Part shown: piece by piece, positions 43,089 through 54,373 of the stretch
Position numbering within the stretch: position 1 is the first letter of the stretch
Layout: every line of letters begins with the position of its first letter
Source: Paraphoma chrysanthemicola
Lineage: Eukaryota; Ascomycota; Dothideomycetes; Pleosporales; Phaeosphaeriaceae
Length of the DNA stretch: 64,000 nucleotides
Reading direction: 5' to 3'
NCBI GenBank assembly: GCA_020744225.1
Contig: JAGMWG010000006.1
Span: 1,302,001-1,366,000 of the forward strand
Program-made: the position numbers and the translations under genes
The notes under the pieces: generated by a model
Seen by the model: only the letters and a program-made list of their open reading frames with translations
The model's database searches: none
What the model was told of the DNA's origin: nothing

Positions 43089-45450
43089 TCCTTGCGTTAT
43101 AGACGTGGCTTCTTCCCAAGTCTGATCGAATGGTGATATACCGGTTGGCCGACAACGACGCGACTACTCCTCAGTTACTCAAGGCAAAGCAGTGCTGCTA
43201 GCAAGGATTTCACTGGCCATCTCGGTGGCTGTCCAGTTTCCTTAAACCCAATATTGGCTAAAGTCATTGTTGTCAGCGCCGAGGACACGAAGCCTGGTGA
43301 CTTGTGCTTTTGCCTGAAGTTCCATGGTGTGAGCTCCTTGCGTATGGGCGACTGCGAGAAGATGAGGGTGAGAAAGCCAAAAGCCTGGAGTACAGATTTA
43401 CGAGGAATCGATATCGAAACCACTGGCCTACCTGCCTGCCTGCCTTATCGTCAGCTTCACTTCCGGACTTCCGTCATTATATCGACTTACGACGACACGA
43501 CATGTTTGGCCTCACAGAAGTGGGCTATGGCAATGATATATGGGACACTTTCTTGGATGTTATTATTATACCACTTTGTCCGATGTCACGTCATCTACAG
43601 CATTATATCCCACTATTCTTACTCAATTTAATTGGTTTACCACGTCGCAATGGGCTCTTTTCCGAACGAGTCGAGTAACAGGCACAGAAGAGGGGCATCA
43701 CAGTTGCAACAGGTTCAGAGTGAGACAGGCTGGTGGCGATCGACAACATTCTTGGACCTCGGCGAGCGCTGCAACACGCCGTATTGCGCCTTCGGTGTCG
43801 CATTCTTCCGTTCGCATCTGCTATGAGCACGACACGGTTGGGTGGCCGTACGAAAGCGGCGGGGCAATGTCACAGCAGCAGCACGTCAGCAATCCTTACG
43901 CTCCTAAAAATCGGGCAAGGCGGGCATTATGAAGCCCACAGAGGACAATTCTAGATTGGGCCTACGCAGCAATTTACGTCTGGGCAATACTTTACGGGGC
44001 CTGCCAAGTGCAGCTCGAAAGTCCCGAGCTCAAAATTGAGGTGGGCGTGTAAGGGCTCCCGATGCCGTGCCATACGCGTGCATTGTTGTGTTGTGAGGCC
44101 GATGGACACGCGCGATGCAACATACCGTTACCTCAGCCAGACTGCAGCCGAACACAACCACTACACTACCTAACATCAACCGAGGCTGCCAAGCCTCACG
44201 ATGGAAGGAAACCTGCACGCTATCAGGGAAGAAGCGTTGAGTAATTCCTCAAGAAATTGTAATCGCTCACACTACCGGTTACCGGAGTCTAGCTGCGGGA
44301 AGTGGGTCTGGCCGATGGACCTTGGATCCACGTGGAAGGTGGGTACGCAGCGCCTTATGGAACCTCATGTCAACTTCTCCTGCCGATAGCATTCCGGATG
44401 AGATACCCGATGGGCAGAAGGAGTCGCGGTCGTGGTTGATGGTAGATGGTACAGTTTCAATGGCGTTTTGTCGTGGTTGCACTGCAGAGCCGCGCCTTTG
44501 CATTGCGATGTGGACTCGAGATCGCTGGTACTGCAGTCGAGAACAGGCACACCTTCCCTATCTGGGACTTTGCTCCGGGTTGCTTGCACGTTACGCTCCA
44601 TCTGACAGCCATTTGGCGCAGAGGAGCGGAGACAGGCTTTGGAGATGCTACTGTGCGGTAGATGCGACATGTAGCAATTCATCAGCATCACGAGCATCAC
44701 ACTAAATCGAAACCATCTAGCTCGGTCAAATACACATGCACTGCATCACTTGAATGCTACGACAATGTCATGGTCGAAAAACAAAGGCTCCGCTCGCCCG
44801 TCGGGCCTGCAGTAGGCCAGTGGAGCCATGCCGTGGTGGTGTGAATACCATTGTCCCCTTCTCTCTCCCTCGGTTCCTTCCAAAGTAACGTAGCAGCCGT
44901 GACCGGTCACTTGTCTTCTGTCCTGTATCGAATGCATGCCGGCGATCGCACTCTTGTGGTTTGGTGGCCGCGTGGATCCGGTGGGGAGATTGCGACAAGA
45001 CTGAGTCGACTCGCATGATAGCAGAATTGCACCGACCACGAAGCTTGCCACGTTGTTATCCGTAGAAACATTGCAATCGTCATTCGCACGTAAGCAGCCT
45101 CGCAGTAAGGAAGCCTAAAGAGAAGGATTGTGGTGAATGCGATGCATTATTTCCCTTTCTATGCTGCTCGCGTCATACTCATAATGCTAGTAGCTACGTG
45201 CCCGCAGGCTGTGTCCGTGATGCTATTTCGCCCTCTTTGCAAAAGAAAAACGCCCTAGGGAACTATTCCCTCAAAAGTTCCCACATGCAAGTCGTGATAA
45301 AGTCCAATACCTAGCTCCGCACGAGCTCTGGATGCCAAGAAAAGCGAGAAAAAAAAGGTCGTCGAAATATGTACAACATGGTTGAAGCCGGGTATAAAGC
45401 AAGTGCGTGCGAAAAGTGCATTGGAAAGAGTGAAAATCGATGCTGCAGAT
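43089..45450. other. Convergent intergenic region
   Basis: About 2.4 kb between the tails of the regulator and kinase genes. No ORF has recognisable motifs; those present are short and overlap on both strands. No RNA gene or repeat recognised. Confidence 0.5.
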
Positions 45451-47093
45451 TTACTGTCCTTCGAGACAGCATACAGCGACTGCTGCGCCGAAAATGGCAG
45501 ATTCGTGAGCGATTTCCAGCGTGATTGATTTTGCCGCTGCGCCAGATGCGGTTGTAAGCTCGTCCAGATGCGATTGGCATAGCTCTCTGAAGAAGGGATA
45601 CTTCTCGATGACCGAGCCGTTGCAGCCGATGCTCATGTGCTCAGCGAGCATGGGAGTCAGACCTTCGGATTTGATTCGCAGGGCCCACAGTGCGTGAATG
45701 CCAGTGGCTAGGAATGCTGCCGCACGGTGCGACACGAGCTGCGAAACCTGGCGGATAAAGTGGATGTCGTTGTAGGTAGGAGGCTTGTTGAGTGGATGTT
45801 TTTGCTGAAATAACGCAGTGGCATTTGAGTAGTGCTTCGAGTTGTCCATCTCCATGGCGGCGATAGTGCCAGTGTCCAGAGTATATGGTTCTGACAGCTT
45901 CTCAGGCATCTCGCCGCTGAACAGACCTGCTGTATGCACGGCATCAACGACGATCAATCGCACGATTTCGCCTAAGTAGCGACCGCTAATCATGTGCTCA
46001 AAAGGCTGGAAGTCTGGACGCACGTGCGTGTCGTTCAGATGGTCGTCCCACCGTGTGGTTGGAAAGACGTTCTTGCCAAACATGCTGCATTCGGTGTTCA
46101 CCAAGACATGGGTGGCCTCGTCCAGCCAGGCTTGGGGATAGCCCTTGTACTTGGTGGTCGCAAGGGACGAGACGGGCAAGTGCACCGAGATGTTGAAACC
46201 AGTACCCAGAATCACCGCGAAGCGCGTCGACGGGTCTTCATAAGCACGTGATAATAATGTCGCTGACGAGTCGTTGACGATGGAGTCCATATGCACTGGT
46301 AGGTTCTGACCACCGACGGTTAGTGCCGTGCTAATGCTTGTTGGTGACAGTCAAAGCTTACCCTCTTTCGGCATGGCGTCATGATCAGCTCGCTCAGGTC
46401 TTGCCCGAGCACGCCTTCAGTTGCGCGGAATCCTTTGCCCATGTCGAGCAGATTGGCGCTGCGTGTCGATGTTTGTCTACCTGCATGTCAGCTTGCAGGC
46501 TTCATATTGGGCACGACCACATACTCTACAGGGAAGGACCATGCCAAGCCCATCGGGAAGCTCTTGGTGCCATTGACCTGTAACTTAGGATCTGCAAGCG
46601 CCAGCTGAATCTTCTCGGCCATCCAGTCGAAGAATTCCGTGCCACTTCGTTGCCGGACCTTTTCGTCGATCTTGAAACTCTTCATGGTAACGATGCGCAT
46701 GTGCTTGGCGTTAGGCTGCTTCCCGTTCAATTCCACTAACGCAATGCGAAATGTCGATCCGCCAACATCGAGAGCAAGATATGTTCCTTTTTCGAGTCCA
46801 GATGGAAGCTTATGGTTGTAGGAGGGTAGCATACAGATGTCGCTCGCCTGTAACTTGGGGGCAAATTGTTCTTGCAGCTGAGTAGACATTTGCTGCAGCT
46901 TCGCGGGCTCGAGTGGCGCTTCCAGCAGGCGCTGGACTTCCCGCAGGAGGTCGTCCATGGTGCGATCGTAGGTTCGGAGAGCATCTCGCTTGCGTCTTCG
47001 TGATGACAGCGACGGGAGCACAGAGTGAATGAGTGACGGCAACATGGCGATCCGTTCCAGGGCCGCAATCAGGCTCTGCCAGAAGTCGAACAT
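45451..47093 (-). CDS. HXK3: Hexokinase-family kinase, probable N-acetylglucosamine kinase (HXK3-like)
   Basis: Probably phosphorylates GlcNAc at C6 with ATP, feeding the adjacent deacetylase. Exons 47093-46525, 46476-46362 and 46305-45451 give 512 aa. Hexokinase motifs run in order: TYLALDVGGSTFRIALVEL (phosphate-binding strand), LAWSFPVEQTSTRSANLLDM across intron 1, VHMDSIVNDSSATLLSRAYE with the catalytic Asp, FAVILGTGFNISVHLP, HVLVNTECSMFGKNVFP, MLAEHMSIGCNGSVIEKYPF and the C-terminal AHESAIFGAAVAVCCL. This pattern diverges from glycolytic hexokinases, as expected for the fungal GlcNAc-kinase branch. The frame is open to an earlier ATG at 47219 (42 extra residues, basic, unlike the family); I chose MFDFWQSLIAALERI, which resembles known N termini. 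Substrate assignment rests on the cluster. Confidence 0.9.
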
Positions 47094-48949
47094 GGACCTT
47101 TTGTACCAGCAACGGTGGGTGTTGGCGGGGGACGAACGATGAGAGTCACGATTATCGTCAGACTCCGGGATCAGGGTGACGCGGCGGCTTTTGAAGCGTT
47201 TCAGCAGCAGGGAGGGCATGGAGGGGCACAGGTTTGTGTGATGTGATGGACGGTGACAGCGGGACCCAGGTCTTAGGATGAGTGTCGTTTGCAGGCGTTA
47301 TATCAGAGTGGGAGCCACCGAGGCGATCGGCCAGGCCCGTGGATTGCAATGCACGGAGAATTCAGCAGGCGGGCCGGGAGCATGAGCAGACCGATGTCGC
47401 AAACGGCTCTTAAGCATGGTTGTACGGCTTGTCAGAACATTAAGAAGAGGTTGTATCCGCTAGAAGACGTAGCAGGAAATGCTCCGGCGACTGGCCGCTG
47501 AGGCACGGCACTGCAGACAGGGCAGGTAAGGGTGGCTGCTGCGGGGATCAAGGGGGAATCGCCGCAGTGAGAAGAGCCGAGCAGGCGCGCGGCCGTAGGA
47601 CTCGCCAGCGTGTCACTCGCGCCAGGCACGCAGCGACAGGAGATGTGCGAGTGCAGGGCGTCATGGCGAGCGCTGGTGGGGTCTCTTGGGGATGTTTCTT
47701 GACGGTCATGCTACCGTTACGTCGGCGTGGATGGCTAGACCGCGTTGGGAGCGCAGACTAAGCCGTAAGCGGCCGTGATGAGAGGCCAGTGGAGGAGGGC
47801 GCCGCGGACGTGATTCAACCAAATTGCAGGCATTATGCGGCAGTGGCGATCCTCGAAACCGGCTGCCAACGCGCCGCAATGTTCACCAGATCGCCCGGAG
47901 CGTTGAAACTGCGCAGATGCACAGCGGACCGAAGAGGCACGTGCTTCCGCCCACGATGCGCCAAGTTCAGATCTTTCCCACCGTGTTGGGCCTCGTCTAA
48001 GTCTCTTTCAACCTCCTTCTAACACTGTCGCAAGAGCACTGGACATTCCTGCTCAAGGTTGCCGCCAACAATCTACCCAGATCGCGCCTGTCGTGCCGCC
48101 CTGCCCCTGGCTGAGTGAGAAGGATGCCACGCAGCGTGCGCTGACAGACCTCTACCCCGCGCGAATGTAACCATCCGAGCTTCCTCGTGGCTCTGGGAAT
48201 GCTTGTTCGAGACGCAAGGACTCGCGGATGGCAACAGCTTGCTGGAACATCGTGTTTCGTCTCGTGCGCGGCGGGAACGAGCAAGATAGCGGGTGTCCCT
48301 CACGTAACCACCGCCAGCAACATGCGACATCAGTCTAGATGCGGCGATAAGCGGCCAGGGGTGCTCTCGAGGATCGACTATACGAGGTGTGGGTGCAATT
48401 GCCACCGTCTTCTTGCTCTCGGATGTACCTCTCATTATCTCGATTGGCTCAGCCGAGAAACATGAGATGATAACATCGCCGATTAGACCACACCAGTCTC
48501 GACTCCCAGCTGCCAACAGTTGGATGTAAAGATCGTGTCAGGGATGTGAAACCGCTGTCGTGTGCAAACATGGCACTGTGCAACATAACACGCAAGTGGC
48601 GAGCAATCAATCACGAGGAAGGACACAACGAGCGAGAAATTCAAGAATTATTTCGTTGCTATACATGGATGGATTCTGACACCATAGTGAGAATACGGCA
48701 TATTCAATCAGATGCCAAACGCTCCAGTACTATGCAAATGAGGATCGCAATTCAGATATCAAGCAGAGACCTGTGACAGCTCCACGACTTGCCATGAGTG
48801 TCCAAAGCCAGGCATCGTGACTCCGCAAACACATGTACAAAAAAGTGACAGTAGATCAAGGAAAAGGTATCATGGGCCCCTATACAACAATGCACCATCC
48901 CCAGATCGCCAACAGAAAGAGTCGTTAAGTAGTCGTAAACTTGAAGGCA
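47094..48949. other. Promoter of kinase gene and intergenic DNA
   Basis: About 1.9 kb. 47094-47219 is either 5' UTR or an N-terminal extension of the kinase. The rest holds short overlapping ORFs only, and the right end holds the 3' UTR of the transporter gene. No feature is otherwise recognised. Confidence 0.45.
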
Positions 48950-50529
48950 TCAAACCTTCACATCCTCACCTCCTGCAGTCGTCACGTGGGCCTTGGGTGC
49001 GACTTCTGCCACCGTCTCGTCTGTAAACTCGACATCCTTCTCGAGCGAAACGGTGTCCTCGACCTTCCAGAGGATCACGGGGAGCGCAACGAGCAGACTG
49101 CCGGCGAGCAAACCCCAGTTGGACGCGAACATGTTCATGTAAGGGATCTTAGTGTCGTCCAGGCGCCAAGTGATTGCTCCTCCAGCAGACTGGATGCCCT
49201 TGTAGAAACCAGCAAAGTTGGCGAGCTTGCGGCCATTGTTGGTCAGCGCGCCCATGAACCAGTAAACACATGTCTGCCACGCAGCATCAGAGAAGCCGTA
49301 GAACATGTAGAGCACAAAAGGACCCGCATAGCCAGAATCAGACCAGTCCTTCTTTGGATTGTTCTCGTCCGCAGCCCAGGCGCGGTCATAAGTCTTCTGG
49401 AACATGTAGCCGAAACCCCAGATAATCATGATGGTGGCGAAGAGCGCTCCCCACGCCAGCTTCGCACGGGTTGTGCGACGGACACCTTTGAAGTCGAGCG
49501 CAAAACCAAAGACGTATGCGCCAACAATCTGCATGATGTAGTAAACCACACCATTCAGGGCACGGGTGCGAGTGTTGAAGTACGCCCCGTTGACCTCCGT
49601 GAAGTGATAGGCGTAGAACCAATTGGACGCAAGGAACATGGGAAATAGAAGGATGATGTAAGGGTCGGTGAAGAAGGTCTGGTACAGACCGACAATCTCA
49701 GACTTCCACGAGGGATGTTTCATGACGATGACTTTGGATCCATCTGCACGGATGACGTCCCTCGCGTCGACCAGTGTCCAGGCAAGGGCGGCGCCGAGCA
49801 GCGTCAGGACGAGGAAACCAACATATGTTCCATCAGTGACAGATGCAGCAGTTGTGGTGTGAATATTTTGACCGAGCGGGATCTGAAAGTTGTTAGTTTG
49901 GTAGTGAGAGAAATGTGTGGTGTAGCACAGCGTGGCGCGTGACATACCAGGCTTCCAATCACGGCGCCCAAGTTGAAAATCATCCAAAACCAGGAAATGT
50001 AGCGACCCTTGGACGCTTCTGGTGGGTAAGACATCATGATGGCTCCCTGAGCGCACCACAGCAGGCCAGCGCACACACCGAGCAGCGCACCAGCAAAAGT
50101 GGTAAAGCCTAGATTCTGCGTGTGGTTGTAGGACAGGTATGACGCCACGTAGACTGAGTAACCGATACCGCCAATGGACAAAGCCGTCCGGATACCGAGC
50201 TTGTTGGTGAAGGTTCCGGCGAAAAAGCCAACAACAGAAAAGGTCGAGTACAAAGCCGTGTTTGCGCGGTTGTTTGCGGTCGGGTCGAGCTGGCCTCCGC
50301 CGCCCATGCCGTTGAGCGCGTTGAACATGCCCGGACACATGAAGCACACAAAGGAAACGATGACCAGCTGAATGGGTGGTGATGCGAACCATGGCAACTT
50401 GTAGCCGAGCACGGTGAAGCGCTTGTATTTCCACGAGTTGGGAAGCTCAAGGGTGGTGCTGTCGGTCATGGAATGGTCGGCAGAGCTGACATCATGGCCG
50501 GGAAGGTCGGCCTTTTCGCTGGTCGACAT
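48950..50529 (-). CDS. NGT1: NGT1-like MFS transporter, probable GlcNAc importer
   Basis: Exons 50529-49948 and 49882-48950 give 504 aa with about 12 hydrophobic helices, among them FASPPIQLVIVSFVCFMCPG, GFTTFAGALLGVCAGLLWC, GFLVLTLLGAALAWTLVD and GLLAGSLLVALPVILW. The overall pattern is of the UNC93-like branch of the major facilitator superfamily, to which I assign the fungal NGT1-type GlcNAc transporters: MCPGMFNALNGMGGGGQLDP, GAIMMSYPPEASKGRYISWF and VNGAYFNTRTRALNGVVYY. The N terminus (45 residues) and the C-terminal tail are hydrophilic and cytosolic. The intron (49947-49883) has GTATGT and a CTAACAACTTTCAG end. The start is the first true ATG. It is divergent from the deaminase gene, supporting a role in GlcNAc uptake; substrate is inferred from context. 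Confidence 0.9.
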
Positions 50530-51785
50530 TCTCAAAGTTGTGTTGGTCAAGTCGGCGCAGATGCGCGAGGCAGGGGTGGGCGCGAGGTGAAGAAGACAGC
50601 GAGGGACCGATGACGGAAGACGGAAGACTAGGTGCCCAGGCCGGTAAGAAATACTAGGGAGTACGATCGCTCAGGCCACGGACCGCGCGATAGTCACCTA
50701 TATTTAAAGTGTGGTTGGCACCATGGTGAAAGCGAGGGGCAGCTCCGTTTTAAGCATCTGTCAGCTAGGGTCTGCTCATGGTCCATTCACCGTCAATCTC
50801 CTTGTGCTATCCGTATCGGGCCAAACGCGGCGGGCGTCAGCACGCGACACCCTCTGGCCTGGGGTGATAATGAAAGTCAAGCCTCTGAGTTGCAGCTGGC
50901 GAGGATTTGCTGGGCGCGCGAACGGCGCAGCAAGCAGACTTTCGTATTGGCAGCCCCAGGCTGTAACACCATGAAACCCCCCAGCGCAGTGCGGTTGGCG
51001 CACTGCTGCAGCGCGTCGGGAGGCGTATTCGCGGGAGTGCAGCTCGAGGCTTGAAGCGGGGACAGTGGAGGTCTAGCTTATCGGGCGCTGGGGTCCGCAC
51101 TGGTTTCCTCGCTGGTTGTTGGCTGCTGAGTCGCGTACCCGGCACACCATGGCGAACTAGAAGTCCCCGGCGCAGCCACGATTACAACGCTCTCCGCTTG
51201 CCACCTAGCCCACATGTCAGAGAATGTAACCTCAACATCACTGTCTCTGCCAAACCGCCCGCCTTATCGTGACCTTCAGCATCGTGATAGTAGTAGGCCC
51301 GCTGATAGTTCCTGCCTGTCGCGGCTGGCATCGGAGCAGGCGCGAGCAGCACCAACATCTGCCTCGGATGTGATAGCAGTTTTCATCCCAAGTGCTGGTT
51401 TGGTAGCATGGCAGCACACCGGGATGCAGCAACCGTGGGGCGCTGCAGATAGGCGCGTTGTACTACCACGTTCACATTGCTCTGCGCTGTAGCGTCTGAT
51501 CACCGTGTGACCCACCACGAGCGCAACATGAGCATCGGCGTGCGGGTTGGTGGCCGTGGTGGTGCAGTTTGCAGTGAACTGATCGCATCCGGCACATCTC
51601 GCCGCTGTCACGTCCTGACAAAGAAACCCTGGCGGCGAACGAGCTTGTAGTATCACGTTGCCCCGCAAGATGTGACGTGAAGGGCCGTCTCGAGTTGGTC
51701 AAATATCACCATATTTCTGCGCAGTGCTGCAGGCTGAGTGCTGCGGATCCAATATCTCACACATCCTTCATACGAGCACAGCGCC
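50530..51785. promoter_or_regulatory. Divergent promoter region, transporter / deaminase
   Basis: 1.26 kb between opposed starts of two genes of the same pathway, with no supported ORF. Shared regulation is likely from layout. A promoter or leader intron may lie near the right end, because the deaminase start codon itself is split by an intron beginning at 51788. Confidence 0.5.
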
Positions 51786-53110
51786 ATGTACGCATATGCA
51801 ATGCTCCAACACCGTACAGCAGCACGCTTACTGCATGCAGGCGTCTTATCATCAGGGACGATCCTCAGGCTGCGTCCAAGTACATTGCCGACTATGTCAT
51901 TGGTGCACTCCTTCCTCCCTTGCGCACGGGACTCGCTCAGCTAACGGCCATACATAGAACGCATCAAAGCCTTTCACCCTACCGCACAGAAGCCTTTTGT
52001 ACTGGGTCTGCCGACTGGAAGCAGCCCGGTCTTAGTTTATCAACACCTTGTCCAGCGTCACAAAGCTGGCGAAGTTTCCTTCCGTAATGTGGTCACATTC
52101 AACATGGTAAGGTTTCTGGCCCTGCGCCGCACCCTTACCTCCGGGCGTAGCACAGCGCCACCACGAATTCAATGCTGACCCGATCAGGACGAGTATGTGG
52201 GAATCCCGCGGGACCACCCGGAGAGCTACCACAGCTTCATGTACAAGCACTTCTTCAGTCACGTCGACGTTCTGCCAGGAAACATAAACATTCTCAATGG
52301 CAATGCGCCCGACCTCGAAGCAGAATGCCAAAAGTACGAAGAGAAGATCCAACAAGCAGGTGGCATCGAGCTTTTCCTGGGCGGTATCGGGCCTGATGGG
52401 CACATTGCCTTCAATGAACCCGGTTCCAGCCTGAAGTCTCGCACCCGCGTGAAGACCCTTGCCTACGACACTATACTTGCCAACTCAAGGTTTTTCGGCA
52501 ATAACCTTGACTCGGTTCCAAAGATGGCACTCACCGTTGGCGTCCAGACTGTCCTCGATGTAAGTGCTGCGCCCTGGTGGACCCTTGCAGTATCTGACAC
52601 AATGCAGGCGCGCGAGGTTGTCATCATTATTACTGGCGCACACAAAGCACTGGCCTTGCAGAGGTGCATTGAAGGCGGTGTGAACCATATGTGGACACTG
52701 TCCTGCCTTCAATTACACCCGCATCCAATGATTGTTGTTGACGAGGATGCCACGCTCGAGCTGCAGGTCAAGACTGTCAAGGTACGTTCCTCGCGCCGTG
52801 CCGCAACACCCTTGCTTACAACTCAAAGTACTTCAAGAGCATCGAAATGGTCGGTGACGAGCTCGGGTTCCGACAGAAACTCCCTCGCAAGCGCGACTCG
52901 CTCATCGATGAAGTCACGACACTAACCCCACAGACCCAGACGAACGGTATCAAGCTAACCGTGCCGCAATTCGACATATCCCGCTCCGCCAGCCCGGTTT
53001 TGGAACCAATGAGCGCGCGGTTGTCCGATGACGAAGTCAGAACAGCTATCTCGATGGAAGAGCTCGAGGACTCCCCTACAACTCGCATGAGCGCTCGAGT
53101 GTTTGGATGA
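51786..53110 (+). CDS. DAM1: Glucosamine-6-phosphate deaminase with intron-split start codon
   Basis: Converts glucosamine-6-phosphate to fructose-6-phosphate and ammonia, the last step of GlcNAc catabolism. Exons 51786-51787, 51841-51902, 51958-52106, 52188-52559, 52608-52781 and 52829-53110 give 346 aa. No ATG lies in frame before RLIIRDDPQAASKYIADY; joining AT (51786-51787) to G (51841) across a 53-base intron (GTACGC, CTTAC branch, GCAG) makes ATG and the exact family start MRLIIRDD. Catalytic motifs are complete: FVLGLPTGSSP, NVVTFNMDEYVGIPRDHPES, FLGGIGPDGHIAFNEPGSSL and VVIIITGAHKALALQRCIEG. A variable C-terminal tail of about 80 residues follows VKTVKYFKSIE. Partner of the divergent transporter gene. 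Catalytic identity is near certain; the symbol follows fungal GlcNAc-cluster usage. Confidence 0.95.
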
Positions 53111-54373
53111 GACAGTCCAACACTATAATTGTGCCAAGGCTGGGATTGGAGAGCAGGCCTTCTATCCAAATTGACGATGGATTTGAGCACACGGAAGGAT
53201 ATATCCAAGACTGAACAAAGAACCAGATAGATTGATCTACCATCGTTTTGACACGGCGCTGCATTTACGATTATAGAATAGACCTTATGATGAGACCACG
53301 ACCTTGATAGACGCGTAGAAAGACAACCACCGCTTCAGTTGCTGTCTGAGATGTACATATACTATTGCACAACATTATCATAATTTATTCCAGTACGTCT
53401 ACTGTCTTTGTGTCTGATGTTCCACGTTTGCACAGTATGATCGTACGTCCAGGATGCGCACAGACAGATCCGAAAGTGAAGGACCTGGTATTTGGGATAT
53501 TGCACCGAGATAGGTCCGCACGTTTTGCAGAATCGACAGGGCTCGACTCATGATGCCTGTAGATTCTGTTTGGAAACGGAACAGAACGGGTGCTCGAGCG
53601 TTCAAATGGAAGCTTCTAAGATGAAACAGGACCGCTTCCAGTACTCTGGTGCGGCGACATTTTTTGCGCTTTGGTCGCCTATTTTTCTACACCACGTCCT
53701 AATGCAGAAGCTTGTATAGCCACATATATTTTTATAGGCAAAGTACAAGTATCGTAAAGTATGCTGAGAATATCCAGGTCGCTATATCAGGGCCCTGATA
53801 TCTAGCAATTCTGCTGTTGTCCACGATGAGCGCATACGAATAATTGCAGGACTCGGTGCCGTCCGGTGGGTTGTGCTATGATTAATTCTAGCTTGTCAAG
53901 AGCCGTGTTACCTTGGTTGGATGCAAGCTCGCCTGACCTGCTCATAACCTCGTGAAGGCGTGGTACAAGCTAATCAGCTCTCGGGTACAATTGAGTAGAT
54001 GTCCAAGGCACGATTGAGGTAGCATGCATCTCGCGAGAGCGGACCAGAAAAAGGGGGTCGGTCCTACGCAAAGACTCCGTATGACTCCAGGGCGATGCAA
54101 TGTAGGCTCTTCGAGCAAACATCGGAAGCGATGGTTATCGCATGCCGAATGCCAGCTTCGCGTAAGAGCTACAATATCACTGTTGGAGTGCGCTTCGTAT
54201 GGGAGAAGCATGTGGCTGCAGCCAGCACGTGAACGACTTCCGTTGTTCGTTTTGCCGAGGCACCCGCCCCGAACCATGATGCTTGCTTCCCCGGACTGCC
54301 CAGGTGGGGAGCACAACAACAAATCTCAGAGCCATGGTCCCACGCGCCGCCCATCCCTCGCACATTAGCCATC
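53111..54373. other. Intergenic region at right end of the GlcNAc cluster
   Basis: About 1.26 kb between tandem plus-strand genes. 53200-53850 is fairly AT-rich. No supported ORF, RNA gene or repeat; marks the right border of the cluster. Confidence 0.45.

Noticed and set aside
47094..47219. Upstream start for the hexokinase-family gene at 47219
   Set aside because: The added 42 residues are basic, low-complexity and unlike known relatives. Kept as an alternative only.
48950..50434. 494-codon ORF beginning at 50434 on the minus strand
   Set aside because: Its 3' half is the true second exon of the transporter, but its 5' half reads through the intron and the wrong frame of exon 1. The real gene starts at 50529 with a spliced exon.
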